Source of the DNA: Gemmatimonadota bacterium
GTDB lineage: Bacteria > Gemmatimonadota > Gemmatimonadetes > Gemmatimonadales > GWC2-71-9
Reading direction: 5' to 3'
DNA length: 53,367 bases
Assembly (NCBI GenBank): GCA_003222155.1
Contig: QHUU01000066.1
Coordinates: 1 to 53,367, forward strand
Shown here: in pieces, positions 48,827 to 53,367 of the stretch
Position numbering within the stretch: position 1 is the first letter of the stretch
Layout of the letters: the number at the start of each line of letters is the position of its first letter
Position numbers and translations under genes: made by a program
The notes under the pieces: generated by a model
Told to the model about the DNA's origin: nothing
Databases searched by the model: none
The model's input: only the letters and a program-made list of their open reading frames with translations

Positions 48827-51255
48827 TGCAGCTGCACCGGCTCCGCCTCGTGAACTTTCGGCAGCATGCCGACACCGAGCTCGAATTCGGCCCCGGGATC
48901 ACCGGCATCTTCGGACCCAACGGATCGGGGAAGACGACGCTGCTCGAAGCCATTGCCTGGGCGATCTACGGCGCGCAGGCGGTCCGGGGAGACAAGGACT
49001 CGATCCGCCGCCTGGGCGCGAAGGGTCGCACGGGGGTGGAGGTGGAGCTCGAGTTCCGGGTGGGCACCCACGAGTACCAGGTGAAGCGCGGTCTCTCCAC
49101 CGCGGCGCTGCTGCAGGATGGGCAGCTCGTGGCGAATTCCCTCAAGGCGGTCACTGAGAAGCTGGAGCGTACGCTCGGGATGACGCACCAGGAGTTCTTC
49201 AACACGTACTTCACCGGCCAGAAGGAGCTGGCGGTGATGGCGGCGCTCGGCAAGACGGAGCGGGCGGCATTCCTGTCGCGGGTGCTCGGCTACGAGCGCC
49301 TGCGCGACGCGCAGGAACGAGTGCGCGAGGTTCGGAACGCTGTCGCCGCGGAGGTGCGGGGCCTCGAATCGGGCCTGCCGGACGCCGCGGCCCTGGCGGC
49401 GGCGCGCAAGAGCGCCGAAGAGGGACTCGCGCGGGCCCAGGCTGCGGCGCAGGGGGCGGATGCCGCCCGCCGGGTCGCGGAGGAGGGGCTGGGCCGCGAG
49501 GAGCCGCGCTGGAACGCGTGGGTAACGCGCCGCGAGCGCACGCTCTCGCTCGACGGCGAGCGACGCATGGCGGAGCAGGGCGTGGTCAGCGCGCGGCAGG
49601 AGTTCCAGCGGCTCGACCGCGAGCTCGCCGACGCACTGGCCGCCCGCGAGCAGCTGCGTCGCCTCGATGCCGAGCTCGCCCCCGTCGCGCGGCTGAAGCA
49701 GGAGGTGGCCGAGCTCGAGCGGCTGCAGCGAGCGGCGGCGGCCCGGCAGGCCGACGAGGCGCAGCTGGCGGAGGTGGGGCGCGCCGCGCGGGCGCTGGAG
49801 CGCCGCCTTGCCGAGCTGCGGGACGTCGCGGGCGAGCTGGAGCGAGCGGACGCGGCGGCGCGGCAGCTCGCCGAGCGGCTGCAAGCGGCGGAGCGCGCCG
49901 CGGAGGCCGAGCGGACGGCGTGGGTGCAGGACCGCCAGTACGCCGAAACCAAGCGCACCGAGCTGCTCAAGCTGTACGAAGAGGTGAAGGAGCAGCGCGA
50001 TCAGATCGTCGAGCTCGGGCCCGAGGGGACGTGTCCGACCTGCAAGCGCCCGCTCGGGGCCGAGTATGCCGCGGTGCTCGCGCTGCTCGACTCGCAGCTC
50101 GAGGTGATCACGGGCGACGGCAAGTACTTCCGGCAGCGGCTGGAGCAGCTGGCCGAGCGGCCCGCCAAGCTGGTGGAGGCCGAGGCCGCGCGCGACGGGG
50201 TGCTGGAGGAGAGCCGTCGTGCCAGCGCGCGGGCGGGCGAGCTGCGGGCGCAGGTGGAGGAGGGAGAGCGGGCGCGTGCCCAGTTGACCGTGGCACGGGG
50301 CCGGGCGGCGCTGCTCGAGCGCCAGCTCGCAGCGCGCGCGGCGGGCTACGACGCTGCCCGGCATGACGCGGTGCGGGCCGAGCTCGCCAAGCTCGAGCCG
50401 ATCGCGCTGGAGGCGGCGGCGCTGGAGGAGCGGGCGCGACGCGCCGAGAGCCTGGTGCGGGACGCCGAGCGGGCGGAGCAGCAGCTGTCGGTCGGCGAGC
50501 GCCGGGTGCGGGAGCTGACCGACGCGGTGCGCGCCGAGGGGTTCTCCGACCAGGGATATCGGCAGGCGAAGGATCGCTATGACCGCGCGGTGGGTGCGCT
50601 GCGCGAGGCCGAGCTCGCCGTGGTCGAAGCGCGGGGGGCGCTGACGCGGGCGGAGGACGACGTGCGGGAAGCGAAGCGGCGCGAGGGTGAGCGCGCCGAG
50701 CGCGAGCGCCACATCGTCGAGCTGAAGGCCCGCCAGCGCCTCCACAACGAGCTGGACCGCGCGTTCTCGGATCTGAGGGCCGAATTGAACGCCCAGATGC
50801 GGCCCGAGATCGCCGAGCTCGCCTCCGGCTTCCTCGCCGACCTGACCGACGGGCGCTATGATGAGCTCGAGTTGACCGAGGACTACACCGTCACCATCCT
50901 CGAGGGGGGAGTGCCCAAGCCGGTAATCTCGGGCGGGGAAGAGGATATTGCCAACCTCGTCCTGCGGCTCGCGATCTCGCAGATGATCGCCGAACGGGCG
51001 GGGCAGCCGCTCTCGCTGCTCGTGCTGGACGAGATCTTCGGGTCGCTCGACGAGGCCCGTCGCCAGCACGTGGTCGGGCTGCTGCGCCGGTTGGCGGATC
51101 GCTTCCCGCAGGTCATCTTGATCACGCACATCGAGCAGGTACGTGAGGGCCTGGATCGCGTGATTCGTGTGGACTTCGACCCCGCCCGCGGGACGAGTGT
51201 GGTGCGGGACGACACCGCAACGCTGGGAGCCGCCGATGCGGGCGTGGCTGCCTGA
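48826..51255 (+). CDS. sbcC: SbcC/Rad50-type SMC ATPase
   Basis: 809 residues. The N-terminal Walker A is FGPNGSGKTTLLEAI (30-37). A long coiled coil follows with the zinc-hook CPTC at 403-406 almost exactly mid-protein. The C-terminal head has signature VISGGEEDIANLVLRLA and Walker B LLVLDEIFGSLD, then the H-loop ILITHIEQV. The coil is short beside E. coli SbcC (about 1050 residues), closer to archaeal Rad50. The start shares a base with the sbcD stop (TGATG). It bridges and unwinds DNA ends with SbcD. Confidence 0.95.
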   Translation: MQLHRLRLVNFRQHADTELEFGPGITGIFGPNGSGKTTLLEAIAWAIYGAQAVRGDKDSIRRLGAKGRTGVEVELEFRVGTHEYQVKRGLSTAALLQDGQLVANSLKAVTEKLERTLGMTHQEFFNTYFTGQKELAVMAALGKTERAAFLSRVLGYERLRDAQERVREVRNAVAAEVRGLESGLPDAAALAAARKSAEEGLARAQAAAQGADAARRVAEEGLGREEPRWNAWVTRRERTLSLDGERRMAEQGVVSARQEFQRLDRELADALAAREQLRRLDAELAPVARLKQEVAELERLQRAAAARQADEAQLAEVGRAARALERRLAELRDVAGELERADAAARQLAERLQAAERAAEAERTAWVQDRQYAETKRTELLKLYEEVKEQRDQIVELGPEGTCPTCKRPLGAEYAAVLALLDSQLEVITGDGKYFRQRLEQLAERPAKLVEAEAARDGVLEESRRASARAGELRAQVEEGERARAQLTVARGRAALLERQLAARAAGYDAARHDAVRAELAKLEPIALEAAALEERARRAESLVRDAERAEQQLSVGERRVRELTDAVRAEGFSDQGYRQAKDRYDRAVGALREAELAVVEARGALTRAEDDVREAKRREGERAERERHIVELKARQRLHNELDRAFSDLRAELNAQMRPEIAELASGFLADLTDGRYDELELTEDYTVTILEGGVPKPVISGGEEDIANLVLRLAISQMIAERAGQPLSLLVLDEIFGSLDEARRQHVVGLLRRLADRFPQVILITHIEQVREGLDRVIRVDFDPARGTSVVRDDTATLGAADAGVAA

Positions 51256-52204
51256 GCGCCAGGTCTACGGGCCGGAGCCCGCCGGGGAGCGGGACACCGA
51301 CGCGCTGAACCGGGTGTTCGCGGACGCGTTCACCGACCGTTACCGCCGCGACGGCCTCGTCGGCGTGCGCGTGCCCCATCTGAATCCGCAGGTGTGGCGG
51401 TACGCGCTGCTCGACGCGGGCGCGGGCGCCATGTTGTGGCGCGACGAGGCGGGGCACGTGGTGGCCTTCAATATCGCGCACCGCTCGGGCACGGAGGGAT
51501 GGATGGGCCCGCTCGCGGTGCGCCCCGACCGCCAGGGGGCGGGGGTCGGCAAGGCGATCGTCCGGGCGGCGGTGGACTGGCTCATCGAGCAGGGCGTCGC
51601 GACGCTGGGGTTGGAGACCATGCCGCGCACCGTCGAGAATATCGGCTTTTACGCCCGGCTCGGGTTCGCGCCGGGTCACCTCACGGTCACGCTGACGAAC
51701 GACATCGCGACCCGCGGCCACGCTGCTCCGGCGCTCCTGTCGCAGCGCAAGGGCGACGCGGGCGGCGCGGCGCTCGCCGCCGCCCGTCGCCTCGTCGGCA
51801 CCCTTTCGCCGGGCTACGACTTCACGCGCGAGATCACGCTCACGGCGGAGCTGGGGCTCGGCGACACGTCGCTGGTGGACGGCGACGACGGGCTGGCGGC
51901 GGTCGTGCTGTGGCACTCGACTCCCCTCGCGGAAGGCCGCCCCAAGGACGAAGTGCGGGTGCTCAAGCTCGCGGCGCGCGACGACCGCGCTTTCGACGCG
52001 TGCATCGCGGCGACCGAGGCCGCAGCCGCGCGCGCGGGCATCCGGCGCGTCGCCGTACGCTGCCAGACGCGCTTCGAAGACACCTTCCGCCGGCTGGTCG
52101 CCCGCGGCTATCGCGTCCGCTGGACCGACCTCCGGATGACCTACGAGGGCTACGGCGAGCCGCCCCCGCGGCGCGGCGTGCTGTTCTCGAATTGGGAGAT
52201 CTAG
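51236..52204 (+). CDS. Double-GNAT acetyltransferase
   Basis: 322 residues; the ATG lies 20 bp inside the end of sbcC with GGGAG upstream. The first GNAT domain has the acetyl-CoA loop in WMGPLAVRPDRQGAGVGKAIVRAAVDWL and the following ENIGFYARLGF. A second, weaker GNAT-like half (ITLTAELGLGDTSLVDGDDGLAAVVLW to RLVARGYRVRWTDLRM) lacks an obvious P-loop and may be structural or bind substrate. Acceptor unknown. Its stop codon shares its G with the first base of the adjoining repeat array. Confidence 0.82.
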   Translation: MRAWLPERQVYGPEPAGERDTDALNRVFADAFTDRYRRDGLVGVRVPHLNPQVWRYALLDAGAGAMLWRDEAGHVVAFNIAHRSGTEGWMGPLAVRPDRQGAGVGKAIVRAAVDWLIEQGVATLGLETMPRTVENIGFYARLGFAPGHLTVTLTNDIATRGHAAPALLSQRKGDAGGAALAAARRLVGTLSPGYDFTREITLTAELGLGDTSLVDGDDGLAAVVLWHSTPLAEGRPKDEVRVLKLAARDDRAFDACIAATEAAAARAGIRRVAVRCQTRFEDTFRRLVARGYRVRWTDLRMTYEGYGEPPPRRGVLFSNWEI

Positions 52205-52205
52205 G

Positions 52206-52324
52206 AACGCGGAACGCGGAAGTCGGAACTCGGAACTGAAAGGGCAGGTTCGATCCCAGATGCCGGCGCTCTGTCTCGACCGTCGCTCGCTCTGTTCCGC
52301 GTTCCGCGTTTCGCGTTCCGCGTT
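52206..52324. repeat. Inverted heptamer-array element between the GNAT and transporter genes
   Basis: 119 bp from AACGC to GCGTT. The left arm (to 52238) has CGGAACG, CGGAAGT, CGGAACT and CGGAACT units. The spacer is about 54 bp with no gene, and the right arm from 52293 has inverted CGTTCCG units including one CGTTTCG. It spans the whole junction: stop codon at one end, and 3 bp before the next ATG at the other. Confidence 0.9.
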
Positions 52325-52327
52325 CGT

Positions 52328-53367
52328 ATGACCACCGGTCTCATCATCTTCGGCGTCACGTATCTCCTCATCGCCGTCCAGCGGCTCCCCTTCGTACACC
52401 TCAATCGCCCGGCCGCGAGCCTGCTCGGTGCCGTCGCGATGGTCGTGTGCGGCGTCCTGTCGCTCCCCGACGCCTACGCCGCGATCGATCTCGACGTCCT
52501 CGTGTTTCTGCTCGGCGTCATGCTCATCGTCGGCTATCTCGAGGTGGGGAAATTCTTCGAATGGGCCGCCGAGTCGGTGCTGCGCCGCGCCCGCACGCCC
52601 CAGCGGCTGCTGCTCGGCGTCGTCGTGGGTGGCGGCCTCCTGTCCGCGCTGTTCGTCAACGACACCGTCTGCCTCGTCGTCACCCCCGTGTTGCTCGCGG
52701 CGCTCGGGCCCCTGCGCCGGCGACCCACGCCCTACCTGCTCGGCCTCGCCATGGGGGCCAACGTCGGGTCGGTCCTGTCGATCACCGGGAACCCGCAGAA
52801 CATGCTCGTGGGCATCTGGAGTGGCGCATCGTTCGGCGGATTTCTCGTGCGCATGCTGCCGGTGGGCGTCGGCGGCCTCGCCATCACGTACGGATGCCTG
52901 CGCTGGGCGTACCGGGATGAGCTGCGGGAGCCGTTCCGCGAAGGGCTCGAGACCGTGCCGGTCGCGCTCGACCGGCCCCTCGTGGCGAAGGGGCTGGCGC
53001 TGTTCGCCGTCGCCGTGATCGCGTGGCTCGCCGGCGGATCGCTGCCGCTCGTCGCCGTCACCGCCGGCGCCGCCATGGTGGCGGTCGCGCAGCGCGACCC
53101 CGCCTATGCGATCAACCGGGTCGAGTGGTCCCTGCTGCTCTTCTTCGGCTCGCTGTTCGTAGTGATGCGCGGCTTCGAGCGGGCGGTCGCCGACCCGTGG
53201 ATTCACGCGCATGGTCTCGGCCTCGCGTGGGGCTCCGACTGGAGCCTCGCCACGACACTGAGCGCGGTCATGGTGGTGCTCTCCAACCTCGTGTCCAACG
53301 TGCCCGCGGTCATGCTGTGGCGCAGCGTCATTCCCAACCTCCCCCGCACGGATCTCGTGTGGCGCCT
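52328..53367 (+). CDS. ArsB/NhaD/SLC13-type anion or ion transporter, partial
   Basis: 346 codons are visible and the gene runs off the window. Multiple membrane spans are present, with the hallmark SITGNPQNMLVG (GNPxN) and the counterpart SNLVSNVPAVML in the second half. FVNDTVCLVVTPVLLA is the ND-containing re-entrant signature of ArsB and citrate/dicarboxylate-type transporters. The substrate may be arsenite, dicarboxylates or sodium/proton; no ars genes are seen. The ATG at 52328 follows the repeat element with no Shine-Dalgarno sequence. Confidence 0.85.
   Translation, partial: MTTGLIIFGVTYLLIAVQRLPFVHLNRPAASLLGAVAMVVCGVLSLPDAYAAIDLDVLVFLLGVMLIVGYLEVGKFFEWAAESVLRRARTPQRLLLGVVVGGGLLSALFVNDTVCLVVTPVLLAALGPLRRRPTPYLLGLAMGANVGSVLSITGNPQNMLVGIWSGASFGGFLVRMLPVGVGGLAITYGCLRWAYRDELREPFREGLETVPVALDRPLVAKGLALFAVAVIAWLAGGSLPLVAVTAGAAMVAVAQRDPAYAINRVEWSLLLFFGSLFVVMRGFERAVADPWIHAHGLGLAWGSDWSLATTLSAVMVVLSNLVSNVPAVMLWRSVIPNLPRTDLVWR

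Noticed and set aside
52246-52257. GGTTCGATCCC resembling a tRNA T-loop
   Set aside because: No acceptor, D or anticodon stems can be built around it within the 54-bp spacer of the repeat element.

Overview
The window reads as a chromosomal segment of a very GC-rich bacterium with diderm features: a TonB-dependent receptor, several lipobox proteins and a Tat-type signal. Gene style and content (tightly packed short operons, GTG and TTG starts, many stop/start overlaps, abundant intercistronic short repeats) look most like Gemmatimonadota. That placement is an inference, because there is no rRNA, tRNA or other taxonomic marker here. I see no prophage, transposase or CRISPR array.

Layout. 1-4403 (minus): lipA-pdhA-pdhB-pdhC-lpd, the pyruvate dehydrogenase complex with its lipoyl synthase. 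4501-7155 (minus): an exported YfiM-like protein, a zinc-ribbon membrane protein and a ThiO-type glycine oxidase. 7453-12961 (minus): a GAF/PAS hybrid histidine kinase, a GT4, a GT2 fused to DUF3108, and a deoxyhypusine synthase-like protein. 13676-18418 (minus): six genes around a TonB receptor, mostly overlapping at ATGA/GTGA. 18495-21023 (plus): FmdB zinc ribbon, coiled coil, a possible RemA-like protein and a POT peptide transporter. 21076-36908 (minus) is one long co-directional run: tdk, coaE, gcvH, an MBL hydrolase, gcvP, a lipoyl-transfer enzyme, an Opp-type peptide ABC transporter, a 32-codon membrane ORF, a GRP-type transporter and an exported S9 peptidase. 37127-42868 holds HU, an esterase, a catalytically degraded DEAD-box/DbpA-like protein, an aminotransferase and a Tat-exported M24 peptidase. 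42869-53367 (plus) holds a small unknown gene, a four-helix-bundle gene between inverted repeat arrays, a UbiG-like methyltransferase, then nurA-like, herA, sbcD/mre11 and sbcC/rad50, a double GNAT and an ArsB/SLC13-type transporter that runs off the window.

Two themes link the genes. Lipoyl-dependent metabolism is concentrated here: PDH E1-E3, LipA, GcvH, GcvP and a LipM/LplA-type transferase. Peptide use is also concentrated: Opp, POT, S9 and M24 peptidases.

The most unusual signal is a family of heptanucleotide tandem arrays with unit consensus CGGRANN. They recur at intercistronic junctions and in protein linkers, often as inverted pairs forming 79-119 bp elements with conserved AACGC...GCGTT ends. 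One element sits in frame inside a peptidase gene, and another pair brackets the subunit-binding domain of PDH E2. A 23S-IVS-type four-helix-bundle gene is flanked by a different inverted array (GGAGGTTGG units), which suggests one class of repeat-bounded mobile element. A second notable feature is an archaeal-style nurA-herA-mre11-rad50 DNA-end-resection operon in a bacterium.
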